The notes: generated by a model from the letters alone, not told the origin. Shown: positions 50,780-59,422, counted from the first letter of the stretch. The stretch is DNA of 64,000 bases from Pseudomonas sp. LBUM920 (GCF_003852315.1 NZ_CP027762.1:3763501-3827500); one strand, 5' to 3'. Made by a program: numbers and translations.

Positions 50780-51253
50780 TCAGGCGACGGGCGCTTCTTC
50801 GCTGGCCACAGCGGTGGCGGCCTGGGCCTGCAACTGAGCCGCCTGCTGGCTGTAGTCACGCAGGTAGACGATGAACTCCTGCAGCAGGCGATCCCACAGT
50901 TCCAGCTGGCTGCGCAGGTGCGTGGTGCCAACACCGGCCACCACCACATCCATTTCCATCAGCAGGAACTCACCCTGCACCGACAACCGCGCAAAACGGC
51001 GCGATGCGTTCCATACCTGGGCCAGGCCTTCGGGCAATTCGCCTTGCACGCGCAGGGCGCAGCTGTAGGTGAAGTCGACGTAACTGCCCTGCTCCGCCGC
51101 CGGGTTGCCGAAGCGCACGGCAAAGCCGATACCCTGGCTCGCGCTGAGCAATTGCACGATGCCGTTCTGTTCGGTCTGGTTGACGCGATAGCCGGCTTCC
51201 TGCAGCAATTCAGTCAGGCTTTTCGGGGTAACGCTGTTGATCAGTTCACTCAT
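50780..51253 (-). CDS. YbjN-domain protein
   Basis: 157-aa protein of the YbjN (type III secretion chaperone-like) family. The fold region runs from SLTELLQEAGYRVNQTEQNG to LWDRLLQEFIVYLRDYSQQA, followed by an alanine/glutamine-rich tail. The start at 51253 (SELINSVTP) follows GGAAGACC; the frame is open further upstream but lacks an initiation site. YbjN affects motility and exopolysaccharide in enterobacteria, and its role here is unknown. It is a single gene between a LysR gene (convergent) and an MFS gene. Confidence 0.82.
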   Translation of the reverse strand: MSELINSVTPKSLTELLQEAGYRVNQTEQNGIVQLLSASQGIGFAVRFGNPAAEQGSYVDFTYSCALRVQGELPEGLAQVWNASRRFARLSVQGEFLLMEMDVVVAGVGTTHLRSQLELWDRLLQEFIVYLRDYSQQAAQLQAQAATAVASEEAPVA

Positions 51254-51326
51254 GGTCAGGTCTTCCTTGAAGATCAATGATAGGCGCCTGAAACAGCGTA
51301 GCCGGGTTTTCGAAAACCGCAGTCGA

Positions 51327-52655
51327 TCAGGCGGCAGTGGCCAGCACGGCCCCCGCCGGCGCCAACAACGGGCTGCCACTGGCGACGAAATCTTCCTTGC
51401 GCAGCACCACCAGGGCGATCAACGACACCACACCGGTTGCCACATAGAAATACCAGGGTGAGGTGATGTCGCCCGTCACCTTGATCAGCCAGGTGGAGAT
51501 CAGCGGCGCGCTGCCGCCAAACACCGCGACCGGCACGTTGTACGCCACGGCAATCCCGGTGGAGCGGATGCGCGTGGGCAGCAGCTCGCTCATCAGCGCA
51601 TAGGTCGAGGAGGCATACAGCCCGAACAGGATCGCCACCGCCATCAATGGCGCGAAGAACGATGCAGCAGTGGCGGTCGGCGCCGACTTGAACAGCCAGA
51701 ACATCGCCAGCGTAGCCAGGGTGCCGATCACCATCAGAAACGGCTTACGTCCGTATTTATCGGTGAACGCACCGCCAAACGGCATCACGAACGCGGCCGA
51801 GAAACTCGCGACGAACACATAGAGCAGCGTGGTGCCGCTGTCGAACTTGAGGATCTTGGCCATGTAGGTCGAGGCGAAGGTCAGCACCAGGTAAAAGATC
51901 GAGCTGTGCAAGGTGATGATGAAGAACACCAGGGCAATCGCGCGCTTCCACTGCCAGACTTCGCGCAACGGTGCACGGGAAGTCTGCCCGGCGCGCTGCA
52001 AGGCGAGAAACTCCGGGCTGTCTTCCAGCTTGAGGCGGATGTACATGGAGATAAAACCCAACGGTGCGGCGATCAGGAACGGCACGCGCCAGGCCCATTC
52101 CTGCATCACCTCGGCGCCCAGGATCCAGGTCATGCCATTGGCTACGGCGCCGCCCAGCAACAGGCCGAGCACGGCGGTGACCATTAGCCAGCAGGTGGCA
52201 AAGCCGCGTCGGCCGGGGCCGGCGTATTCGGAGATAAAGCTGGTCACTGTGCCGATCTCGCCGCCCGCCGAAAAACCCTGCACGCAGCGCACCAGAATCA
52301 GCAGCACCGGCGCAGCAATGCCCAGCGTGGCGTACGTGGGCAACAGGCCGAGCATGACGGTGGAACCGGTCATCATCACCAGCGCCATGATCAGGGTTTT
52401 GCGGCGCCCGATCTTGTCCGCCAGCGGACCGAAGAACAGCCCGCCCAGTGGCCGGATGAAAAAGCTCAGGGCAAACGCTGCGAAGCTGGCCAGCAAGCTG
52501 GTGGTCGGGTCATCGGAGACGAAAAATGCCTGGCCGATGTACACGGCGAGAAAGCCGTAGACGCCGTAGTCGTACCACTCGATCAAGTGACCGGAAGTGG
52601 CACCGAGAAACGCACGGCGCCGCTTGCGGACCGTGTCTTGCGCTTGATTGCCCAT
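51327..52655 (-). CDS. MFS metabolite:H+ symporter (MHS family)
   Basis: 442-aa permease with 12 predicted membrane helices. The MHS/ShiA/KgtP group is indicated by FLGATSGHLIEWYDYGVYGFL near the N-terminus, the inter-helix motif GPLADKIGRRKT and GEIGTVTSFISEYAGPGRRGF. AAGGAGTCCC precedes the ATG. It is downstream (44 bp) of the acyl-CoA synthetase and probably brings in the acid that the synthetase activates. The likely substrate is an organic or aromatic acid (inference). Confidence 0.88.
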   Translation of the reverse strand: MGNQAQDTVRKRRRAFLGATSGHLIEWYDYGVYGFLAVYIGQAFFVSDDPTTSLLASFAAFALSFFIRPLGGLFFGPLADKIGRRKTLIMALVMMTGSTVMLGLLPTYATLGIAAPVLLILVRCVQGFSAGGEIGTVTSFISEYAGPGRRGFATCWLMVTAVLGLLLGGAVANGMTWILGAEVMQEWAWRVPFLIAAPLGFISMYIRLKLEDSPEFLALQRAGQTSRAPLREVWQWKRAIALVFFIITLHSSIFYLVLTFASTYMAKILKFDSGTTLLYVFVASFSAAFVMPFGGAFTDKYGRKPFLMVIGTLATLAMFWLFKSAPTATAASFFAPLMAVAILFGLYASSTYALMSELLPTRIRSTGIAVAYNVPVAVFGGSAPLISTWLIKVTGDITSPWYFYVATGVVSLIALVVLRKEDFVASGSPLLAPAGAVLATAA

Positions 52656-52698
52656 CGAAGGGACTCCTTGTCTGATGTTCTGTCCATGAAAAACGGGT

Positions 52699-54234
52699 CT
52701 AGGGAAGCGCGGCGATACTCGCTGCTTTCAGCCACTGCCGCAAGTCAGTCTTGAGGATTTTGCCGTAACTGTTCTTTGGCAATTCGCCGGGAAACAGGTA
52801 CTTCCTGGGTTTCTTGAACGAGGCCATGCGCTGTAAAAACCATGCCGTCAGCTCGGCTTGATCGAGGGGCTGGCCGCTGCGCGTCACCACAAACGCCACC
52901 ACCGATTCGCCCCATTGCGCATCCGGCTCCCCCACGACGCACACCTCGAACACCTCAGGATGTTGCGCCAACACTTCCTCGACTTCACGCGGGTACACGT
53001 TACTGCCACCGCTGATGATCACGTCCTTGGAACGGTCCGTGAGGGTGAGGTAACCCGCCGCGTCGAGAAAGCCGACGTCACCGGTCAACAGCCAGCCCTC
53101 GACCAGGGTTTGGCGCGATGCCTCGGGGTTGCGCCAGTAGCCTTGCATCACCGTGGCACCGCGCACGGCGATTTCGCCGCGCTCGCCCGTCGGCACCGGC
53201 TGGTGCTGTGCGTCGAGAATGCGGATTTCAACGCACGATTGCGCGTGGCCGACGGAGGCAGCCAACGTGGCCCAGTCTGCGCGTTGGCGGTCGGCGATCA
53301 GCGCGCGAGGCAGCACGCTGATGGTCATCGGGCTCTCGCCCTGGCCGTAGATCTGCACCAGCCGCGGGCCAAAGGTGTCGACGGCCTCACACAGATCGGC
53401 CACGTACATCGGGCCGCCGCCGTAAACGATGGTTTTGATGCCTTCGCCGCGATAGCCCTGGCGCCGCGCCTGTTCGACCATGCGCTTGACCATCGTCGGC
53501 GCTGCAAACAGTGAGACGTTGCCCAGCTCGGCCGCCAGGCCAAACAGCTCGGCGGCGTCGAAACCGTGGGAGGCCGGCACCACATGCCGCGCGCCGCAGC
53601 GCACATGAATGAAGTTGTAGAGCCCGGCGCCGTGGGACATTGGCGCGGCATACAGCACCGCGTCATCGGCGCTGACCGGATCCACGTCTGTGGGGTAACA
53701 CAACGACATCGCCATGAGGTTGCCATGGGACAGCATCACGCCCTTGGAGCGCCCGGTGGTGCCGGAGGTGTAAAACAGCCATGCGAGGTCCTGGTCCTGG
53801 CGTGGCTCGGGCTGCGCCAGGGTTGGCCAGCCACGTGTCGGCGGCAGTGTGTGGCCGTCCAGTTCCTTACAGGGCTGGGGCAAGTCCCGCGACGCCGAAA
53901 ATACTCGGCCGCCGTCGGTAAAGATCAGGCGCGCCTGGGCGTTATCGGCGATCCAGGCCGCCTCAGCCGGGTGCAATTTGGCGTTGATCGGCACAACCAC
54001 TGCGCCCAGCCACCAGATGGCGTAGAGCACTTCCAGGTAATCGCAGCTGTTCTTCATCAGCACGGCGACCGCATCACCGGCCGTCACGCCGTGCTGGTCT
54101 ACCAAGTGTGCGGCGCGCTGGCGAACATGCGCAGCAAAGGTGGCGTAGTCGGCCACCTGCCGCGTGCCTTCGAACAATGCCGGTCGCTGCGGGTCGCGGC
54201 GCTGGGTGTCGTGCAACCAGTTGGCAATGTTCAT
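52699..54234 (-). CDS. AMP-dependent acyl-CoA synthetase/ligase
   Basis: 511-aa member of the ANL superfamily. It has the phosphate-binding P-loop YTSGTTGRSKGV near residue 155, the adenine motif YGQGESP near 290, the hinge region LLTGDVGFLDAAGYLTLTDR near 385 and the catalytic lysine in PKNSYGKILK near residue 493. It activates a carboxylic acid to its CoA thioester. It starts 3 bp after the thiolase stop on the minus strand and is followed by an MFS permease: a thiolase-ligase-transporter operon. The acid is unknown. It could be a fatty, branched or aromatic acid. Confidence 0.9.
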   Translation of the reverse strand: MNIANWLHDTQRRDPQRPALFEGTRQVADYATFAAHVRQRAAHLVDQHGVTAGDAVAVLMKNSCDYLEVLYAIWWLGAVVVPINAKLHPAEAAWIADNAQARLIFTDGGRVFSASRDLPQPCKELDGHTLPPTRGWPTLAQPEPRQDQDLAWLFYTSGTTGRSKGVMLSHGNLMAMSLCYPTDVDPVSADDAVLYAAPMSHGAGLYNFIHVRCGARHVVPASHGFDAAELFGLAAELGNVSLFAAPTMVKRMVEQARRQGYRGEGIKTIVYGGGPMYVADLCEAVDTFGPRLVQIYGQGESPMTISVLPRALIADRQRADWATLAASVGHAQSCVEIRILDAQHQPVPTGERGEIAVRGATVMQGYWRNPEASRQTLVEGWLLTGDVGFLDAAGYLTLTDRSKDVIISGGSNVYPREVEEVLAQHPEVFEVCVVGEPDAQWGESVVAFVVTRSGQPLDQAELTAWFLQRMASFKKPRKYLFPGELPKNSYGKILKTDLRQWLKAASIAALP

Positions 54235-54237
54235 GGG

Positions 54238-55416
54238 TCAGTACCGGCGCGCGTGCAGGACCGAGGCGTAGTTGGCCACTGCCATGCCGCCCATGTTGAA
54301 CACCAGGCCAAACTCCGGGTTGGGCACCGCCAGGCCAATCGGTTCGCCGGTCAATTGGCGGAACGCCAAGGCGTGCATCGACACGCCGGTGGCCCCCACC
54401 GGATGCCCCTTGGCCTTGAGCCCACCCGAAAGATTCACCGGCAGCCGCCCGCCGGCGCGCACCACGCCACTGTCGAGCACGCGATGGCCCTCGCCCTTGG
54501 GCGCCAGGCCCATGGCTTCGTAGATCAGCAGTTCGGCGATGGTGAAGCAGTCGTGCACCTCGGCGAAACTCAGGTCGGCCAGGGTGATATTCGCCCCGCG
54601 CAGCGCCGAGTGGATGGCCCGTTGCGGGCCTTCAAACGCCAGGATGTCGCGCTGGGCGATGGGCAAGCAGTCGTTGACCTGGGTCATCGCGCGAATCTGC
54701 ACATCCCGACGAAACGCGCGCGCCCGCTTGGGTGAGGCCAGGATGATCGCGGCGGCGCCGTCGCTGATCAACGAGCAATCGGTCAGGCGCAGCGACTCGG
54801 CCACAAAGGGGTTGCTCTTGGACACGTTGTTGCAGTGTTCGAAATCCATTACCCGGTGCATTTGCGCCAGCGGGTTGGCCATGGCATTGGTGTGGTTCTT
54901 GGTGGCGATGGCGGCCATCGAGCCCAGCGGGCAGTGGTAGCGTTCGGTGTATTGGCGCGCCGCACGGCCGAACAGCTGCGGGAAACTCAAGCCGGCTTCG
55001 GCCGGGTCATTCTGATAACCGGCGCCGGCCAGGGCCTGGGTAACCTCGGCGGTGGACGTGTGGGTCATCTTCTCGGCGCCAACCACCAGCACCAGGTCGG
55101 CGCTGCCGGAGAGGATCGCATTGACCCCGGCCTGGATCGCCGCCGAGCCGGAGGCGCAAGCGTTTTCACAGCGCGTGGCCGGTTTGAAGCGCAGGCCCGG
55201 GTCGGCCTGCAACAGCAAGGAGCTGGCAAACCCGTCAGGCACCAACCCCGAGTTGAAGTGACCCAGGAACAACGCATCGATTTGTGACGCATCAATGGCC
55301 GCGTCGGCCAGGGCTTCGCGGGTAACCTGCACGATCAGGTCTTCAAGGGTGGTGCCTTCCAGGCGACCAAAACGCGAATGACCGGCGGCAACAATGGAGA
55401 CGCAATCAGCTGGCAT
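54238..55416 (-). CDS. SCP2-type acetyl-CoA acetyltransferase/thiolase
   Basis: 392-aa thiolase-superfamily protein. The nucleophilic cysteine lies in CENACASGSAA near residue 85. HDCFTIAELL provides the mid-protein histidine, and the catalytic loop GGLKAKGHPVGATG sits near residue 340. The C-terminal Cys motif of classical thiolases is replaced, as in SCP2/sterol-carrier-type thiolases used for beta-oxidation-like cleavage. The ATG at 55416 is taken because a TTG two codons earlier is weaker. It is first in the operon with a CoA ligase and a transporter and is divergent from a PAS-LuxR regulator. Confidence 0.87.
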   Translation of the reverse strand: MPADCVSIVAAGHSRFGRLEGTTLEDLIVQVTREALADAAIDASQIDALFLGHFNSGLVPDGFASSLLLQADPGLRFKPATRCENACASGSAAIQAGVNAILSGSADLVLVVGAEKMTHTSTAEVTQALAGAGYQNDPAEAGLSFPQLFGRAARQYTERYHCPLGSMAAIATKNHTNAMANPLAQMHRVMDFEHCNNVSKSNPFVAESLRLTDCSLISDGAAAIILASPKRARAFRRDVQIRAMTQVNDCLPIAQRDILAFEGPQRAIHSALRGANITLADLSFAEVHDCFTIAELLIYEAMGLAPKGEGHRVLDSGVVRAGGRLPVNLSGGLKAKGHPVGATGVSMHALAFRQLTGEPIGLAVPNPEFGLVFNMGGMAVANYASVLHARRY

Positions 55417-55492
55417 AATCAATTTTCTTCTATTTTTGATGCGGACATTTACCTACAATGACGCACCGCTGAGCGCTCGCCAATTCGTGTAA

Positions 55493-55512
55493 CTACTTAC
55501 ATGGATAAGTAG
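55493..55512. promoter_or_regulatory. Inverted repeat in the thiolase/luxR divergent region
   Basis: CTACTTA (55493-55499) and TAAGTAG (55506-55512) are separated by 6 bp, 34 bp ahead of the PAS-LuxR gene. A 20-bp palindrome suits a dimeric LuxR-type HTH, which is the only regulator adjacent. Candidate operator. Confidence 0.45.
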
Positions 55513-55546
55513 GCCCGGTGAGAAAAGCAACGAGGCAGGATGCCCA

Positions 55547-56134
55547 ATGAACGCGTTTACCCAGCAACTTCAAGATATCGAACGCCTGGCGTTCCAGCTC
55601 TCCCCGGCCCCGCAACTGGTCACGCGCAACCGCGTGATGGTCGATTGCAATGAGGCCTTCCTGCAGTTGTTCGGCTATTCGCGCGACGAATTGGTCAACC
55701 AACTGACCCTGCTGATCTACCCGTCCCAGGCCGATTATCACGCCATCGGCAAGCGTAGCCACGACTGGCTGCTGGAGAGCGAGAACGGCTTCTACTCCGA
55801 TGAGCGCTTCATGCAGCACAAAAGCGGCGAGGTGTTCTGGGCCAAGTCCCACGGCTACACCCTCACGCCCACAGACCCGTTCAAGCTGATGATCTGGCAC
55901 TTCGAGCGCCTGGACCGTACGCACCAAGGCACCGGCGACCTGACGCCACGTGAGCGGGAAATCGCCATGCACATCGTCAACGGCCTTAAATCCAAGGAAA
56001 TCGCCCAGCGCCTGGCGATCTCTCACCGTACGGTGGAAGTGCACAGGGCACGGCTGATGAAGAAACTCGAGGTGAAAAACATCGTGGAGCTGGTGTCGAA
56101 AATGATTTTCGTCGGCGGGCGCGCCTGGTTATAG
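55547..56134 (+). CDS. PAS-domain LuxR-family transcriptional regulator
   Basis: 195-aa one-component regulator. A PAS domain at about residues 20-120 (VDCNEAFLQLFGYSRDELVN, KSGEVFWAKSHG) senses a small ligand or redox state. A LuxR-type HTH follows at about 128-190 (LTPREREIAMHIVNGLKSKEIAQRL and SHRTVEVHRARLMKKL). The start ATG is preceded by GAGGCAGGA. It is divergent from the thiolase-ligase-MFS operon and is its likely regulator. It has no autoinducer-binding or phospho-acceptor domain, so quorum sensing is not indicated. Confidence 0.87.
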   Translation: MNAFTQQLQDIERLAFQLSPAPQLVTRNRVMVDCNEAFLQLFGYSRDELVNQLTLLIYPSQADYHAIGKRSHDWLLESENGFYSDERFMQHKSGEVFWAKSHGYTLTPTDPFKLMIWHFERLDRTHQGTGDLTPREREIAMHIVNGLKSKEIAQRLAISHRTVEVHRARLMKKLEVKNIVELVSKMIFVGGRAWL

Positions 56135-56225
56135 CCAACCATTACAAACCCCGGTCCCGCGCTAGCTACGCTGAGAATGCTCAAAAGGAGCTTTCCCACG
56201 CAGTTACGCTTAAAGGACTAATGAT

Positions 56226-57653
56226 ATGGCGCACTCCGACCGTTCTTCGCCCGCCACCCAACCTCGCAAGACTCCGCCACCCGTCGAGGGCAGCGGTTCA
56301 AACCTGCTCACCCTGGACAACGCCGGCCCCGTGCAAATGGGCTTCTGGGTGCCCAACCGCGTGTGGGCCACCGCCAACTTCCTGGTGCCACTGCGCGACT
56401 ACATCGACGCCATGAAAAAGGCTGGCACCCTCGCGCCGATGCAGCCGCAATTGGTGGAATTCAAACACTGGGTGACCACCCACAGCGTGTACCGCATGTG
56501 GATCATGTCGCTGATCGAGCAGTCCAACGCGTTCGTGCTGACCCTGCCGCCGCACACTCGCGACCAGATCAAGACCCAGGACGGCGACGTCGTGTGGATC
56601 AAGGACTACGACAGTTTTTTCGAGATCCTCAACGAAATTGTCACCACCTCGTCCTCGTTCAACGACACTGCCCAGGTCGGCACGCCCATGAATGCCTTCC
56701 TGGCGATTTCCATGGCCACCGAAGCCGGCGTTGCGCTGTTCCATGACACCACCTTCAATGAGCAATTCAAGAACGTGCTCAACACCTGGAACGCCTACCT
56801 CAAAAGCCCGCAATCCCTGGACAAACTCGACATCAACAACCCGGAAAAACCCGGCTCGTGGATCTCCAAGGCCGCCTGGGCAGCCGGTGTATGGGACCAG
56901 ATGGAATGCGACCCGAAAAAGCCTGGCTACGGCTACGATTCCTGGAACGCGTTTTTCATCCGCAAGTTCGTGCCCGGCGCCCGACCGTTCCAGGGCGACG
57001 CGCAAACGCAGGTCGATATCGGCTGCGAAACCACGCCGTGGGCATACCAGAACAACATCGCCTTCGAAAGCGACTTCTGGATCAAGGACGTCAACTACTC
57101 ACTGCTGGACTTGTTCGCCGGCCAACGTGACTGGGCGAAGCACTTTGAAGGTGGGCAGCTGTATCAGGGTTTCCTTTCCGCCACCCACTACCACCGCTGG
57201 AACGCGCCGCTGGACGGCACGCTGCTGCGTTCGTGGGTGCAACCTGGCACCTACTTCGCCCAACGCCCGGCGCAGAAAGAAGGCCCGGGCACGTGGGAAG
57301 GCACCGAGTCGCAGCCCTATCTGGGCCATGTGGCTGCGCGCGCCATTTTCATCTTCGAACACCCCACCTGCGGGTACGTGGCGCTGATCTGCATTGGCAT
57401 GGTTGAAGTGTCGACCTGCATCATCGAACCGGGGTTTATCGTCGACGAAGGCAGCACGCCGGTGAAGATCACACGCGGCACCGAAATCGGTCACTTCGAA
57501 TTCGGCGGCTCGACTCACATGATGGTGTTCCAGCGTGACCGCGTACGCCTTGAAGAGTGGGCCGTGAATGCCGTGCTGCACCGTCAGTCGCCCAAACCGA
57601 CGCCCATGGGCAGCGTGATTGCAACGGCACTCGACACCCAAAAACCCAAGTGA
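56226..57653 (+). CDS. Phosphatidylserine-decarboxylase-family protein with associated N-terminal domain (PsiD-like)
   Basis: 475-aa protein. The N-terminal region (about residues 40-190) matches the phosphatidylserine decarboxylase-associated domain. The C-terminal decarboxylase domain (about 215-450) has WNAFFIRKFVPGARP, the catalytic-histidine region ATHYHRWNAPLDG and the self-cleavage site GGST at residues 427-430. Cleavage before Ser429 would create the pyruvoyl group. The canonical LGST has become GGST, and the usual PADG segment reads IGCETTPW. No membrane segment is visible. This architecture occurs in fungal PsiD-type tryptophan decarboxylases, so a soluble amino-acid substrate rather than phosphatidylserine is likely (inference). 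AAAGGA precedes the ATG. Confidence 0.8.
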   Translation: MAHSDRSSPATQPRKTPPPVEGSGSNLLTLDNAGPVQMGFWVPNRVWATANFLVPLRDYIDAMKKAGTLAPMQPQLVEFKHWVTTHSVYRMWIMSLIEQSNAFVLTLPPHTRDQIKTQDGDVVWIKDYDSFFEILNEIVTTSSSFNDTAQVGTPMNAFLAISMATEAGVALFHDTTFNEQFKNVLNTWNAYLKSPQSLDKLDINNPEKPGSWISKAAWAAGVWDQMECDPKKPGYGYDSWNAFFIRKFVPGARPFQGDAQTQVDIGCETTPWAYQNNIAFESDFWIKDVNYSLLDLFAGQRDWAKHFEGGQLYQGFLSATHYHRWNAPLDGTLLRSWVQPGTYFAQRPAQKEGPGTWEGTESQPYLGHVAARAIFIFEHPTCGYVALICIGMVEVSTCIIEPGFIVDEGSTPVKITRGTEIGHFEFGGSTHMMVFQRDRVRLEEWAVNAVLHRQSPKPTPMGSVIATALDTQKPK

Positions 57654-57659
57654 TCCAAG

Positions 57660-57699
57660 GGGCGGCGGCGGCCGGTTCGCAATCAGCCAGCCGCCGCCC
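57660..57699. terminator. GC-rich hairpin between convergent genes
   Basis: GGGCGGCGGC (57660-57669) pairs perfectly with GCCGCCGCCC (57690-57699) across a 20-nt loop. It lies directly after the decarboxylase stop and overlaps the end of the converging LysR remnant. No T-tract follows, so terminator function is uncertain. Confidence 0.45.
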
Positions 57700-58424
57700 A
57701 GCCCTGTTGCTGCTCAAACGCTTCGAACAATTCCAGAATCGTCTCTTTGACTTTCTGCACGGCATTGCTGTGCACCGCCGTATCCGGCCAGCACAACGAC
57801 AGTTCGCGGCTGAACAAGCGGTGATCGATGCTCGCCAGCTTGAGCGACTGTTGCGCCAACTCCACGTGCGCCGCCGCCCACGGCAGGATGGTTACCCCAA
57901 GCCGCGCCTGTACCGCCGAGAACAATAGATCAGTGGAATTGGCTTCAAACTCCACGGCGAATGGCAGCCCCGCTTCCTGCATGGCGGACTCCACGCGGCT
58001 GCGAATGGTGTTGGGCGCGCAGGGCAACACCAACGGCATCTGCGCGAGGCTCTGCAGGCTCACCGACGTCTGCGGCAATTCAAATTCCGGCCATGCCACC
58101 AGGTACAGGGTTTCACTGAATAACCGCTGGGACACCACGCCGCGTGTCGGCACGCCATCAACTTCGACCGCCAGCGCCACGCGCCCCACGGTGATCAGGC
58201 CTGCGAGGTCGGCGCTTGGCGCGTCGATCAGCTCCAGTTTGATCCCCGGATAACGGCTGCGAATCGTGCGTGCCAGCGGCATCGCGAGCATCCGCGCGGT
58301 GCTCGAGGGCATGCCCACCGAGACCTTGCCCTGCGGGTACTCGGCGTCCTGGCGCAACAGCTCATGGGTGGCATCGGCCTGGCGCAACAGGTCGACGGCG
58401 TGTCGGTACAAGGTCTGGCCGCCC
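57683..58424 (-). pseudogene. LysR-family regulator lacking its DNA-binding domain (deletion remnant)
   Basis: The effector-binding domain of a LysR regulator is intact: GQTLYRHAVDLLRQADA is the end of the HTH-linker region, and GKVSVGMPSSTARMLAMPLAR begins the sensor domain. The last residues are AFEQQQGWAAAG. Upstream of GQTLYRHA, where about 60 residues of winged HTH should be, homology stops abruptly near 58424. In the nominal frame the codons encode a nonsense basic peptide, and the other two frames do not restore an HTH either. The DNA to the right instead encodes, on the other strand, the tail of an enoyl-CoA hydratase. The protein cannot bind DNA; it formerly may have regulated the convergent decarboxylase gene. 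Confidence 0.8.
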
Positions 58425-58541
58425 GTGCAAGCCATGGAGCACATCGCCGAACTGCGCCGCCAGGCGTGCGCCAGTGCTGATTTCGGTGAAGGGCTGGCGG
58501 CGTTCGCCGAGCGCCGTCCACCGGTATTTGAAGGGCGTTGA
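58425..58541 (+). pseudogene. 3' remnant of an enoyl-CoA hydratase gene
   Basis: 38 codons plus stop on the plus strand read VQAMEHIAELRRQACASADF and then GEGLAAFAERRPPVFEGR before TGA. This is the family-typical C-terminus of enoyl-CoA hydratase/crotonase proteins, with the S-x-D-F-x-E-G-L-x-A-F-x-E-[KR]-R-x-P-x-F-x-G-[KR] pattern. No start or body of the gene is present. To its left the sequence is the LysR sensor domain in antisense, so a deletion joined the two. The lost segment removed the hydratase body and the LysR HTH together. Confidence 0.8.
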
Positions 58542-58573
58542 CGCAATTTTCATATTGGGCTGTCTATGATGCG

Positions 58574-58680
58574 CCCCTTCGTTGGGGAGTAACCGGCTTC
58601 TGACCCGCTCAGAAGCGTTCGTATCAACATATTCGGCAACCTGCCGTGGTACGAACACCGTTGAGGTTGGTGAGACCAGC
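58574..58680 (+). promoter_or_regulatory. yybP-ykoY manganese riboswitch
   Basis: The aptamer hallmarks are present: GGGGAGTAACCGGC at the 5' side, CAACATATTCGGC in the middle, and GTTGAGGTTGGTGAGACC closing it. It lies 72 bp before the mntP start. The family binds Mn2+ and turns on manganese efflux genes, which fits its neighbour. Confidence 0.88.
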
Positions 58681-58697
58681 GACACATCCATGCCTAA

Positions 58698-58739
58698 AGT
58701 CGGGCGTGTGGTTGTGTCGTTGACTCATACAGCCCGACT
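58698..58739 (+). promoter_or_regulatory. Expression-platform hairpin of the manganese riboswitch
   Basis: AGTCGGGC (58698-58705) pairs with GCCCGACT (58732-58739), ending 12 nt before the GTG start of mntP. Within it, TGTGTCG can alternatively pair with CGACACA at the riboswitch 3' end (near 58680-58686). The two pairings are topologically exclusive in part, as expected for a switch. The mechanism (sequestering the ribosome site or terminating) is unresolved. Confidence 0.5.
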
Positions 58740-58751
58740 GGAAGCCTCACC

Positions 58752-59315
58752 GTGAACCCTATTTCCCTGATTCTTCTCGCCCTGGCCATGTCCACGGACG
58801 CCTTTGCGGCGGCCATCGGCAAAGGCTCCAGCCTGCACAAACCGCGTCTGGTCGAAGCACTGCGCGCCGGCCTGATCTTTGGTGTGATCGAAGCCATTAC
58901 GCCGATGATCGGCTGGGCCATCGGCCATGCGGCCACGCGTTGGGTGCAGGACTGGGATCACTGGATCGCCTTTACCCTGCTGGTCGCGCTGGGCTTGCAC
59001 ATGATCTATAACGGGCTCAAGGCGGACGATGAGGAGGCGCAAAAGCCTACCCAGCATTCCTTCATGATCCTGGCCCTCACCGCCTTTGCGACCAGCATTG
59101 ATGCGATGGCCGTCGGTGTGGGCCTTGCCTTCATTGATGTGAATATTCTGGTGGCGTCGGCAGCCATCGGCCTGGCGACCATGACCATGGTAACCATCGG
59201 CATGATGCTCGGGCGGGTGCTGGGCACGGTGGTGGGCAAGCGCGCCGAAATGGTCGGCGGCGTGGTGTTGATGCTGGTGGGTGCGACGATTCTCTACGAG
59301 CATTTATCGGCTTAA
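58752..59315 (+). CDS. mntP: Manganese efflux pump
   Basis: 187-aa inner-membrane protein with six helices in two inverted halves. Each half carries the conserved aspartate motif: MSTDAFAAAIGKG near residue 13 and TSIDAMAVGVG near residue 118. A GTG start is used, as the first helix begins directly. It is controlled by the manganese riboswitch upstream. It exports excess Mn2+ and counterbalances MntH encoded at 22.3 kb. A REPIN follows it. Confidence 0.93.
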   Translation: MNPISLILLALAMSTDAFAAAIGKGSSLHKPRLVEALRAGLIFGVIEAITPMIGWAIGHAATRWVQDWDHWIAFTLLVALGLHMIYNGLKADDEEAQKPTQHSFMILALTAFATSIDAMAVGVGLAFIDVNILVASAAIGLATMTMVTIGMMLGRVLGTVVGKRAEMVGGVVLMLVGATILYEHLSA

Positions 59316-59333
59316 CGGCTCGCACTGAACAAA

Positions 59334-59422
59334 TGTGGGAGCGGGCTTGCCGCGAAGGCGGCGAATCAGTCGATGCATTTTTTGACTGACCCTGCGCCTT
59401 CGCGAGCGAGCCCGCTCCCACA
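59334..59422. repeat. REPIN between mntP and alcohol dehydrogenase
   Basis: Arms TGTGGGAGCGGGCTTGCCGC and the complementary TCGCGAGCGAGCCCGCTCCC, with single-base changes from the type found in the array. It is located between convergent gene ends. Confidence 0.88.

Noticed and set aside
57683..58546. Full-length LysR regulator of 287 aa
   Set aside because: The first roughly 40 codons do not encode a helix-turn-helix in any frame and overlap an enoyl-CoA hydratase tail on the other strand.
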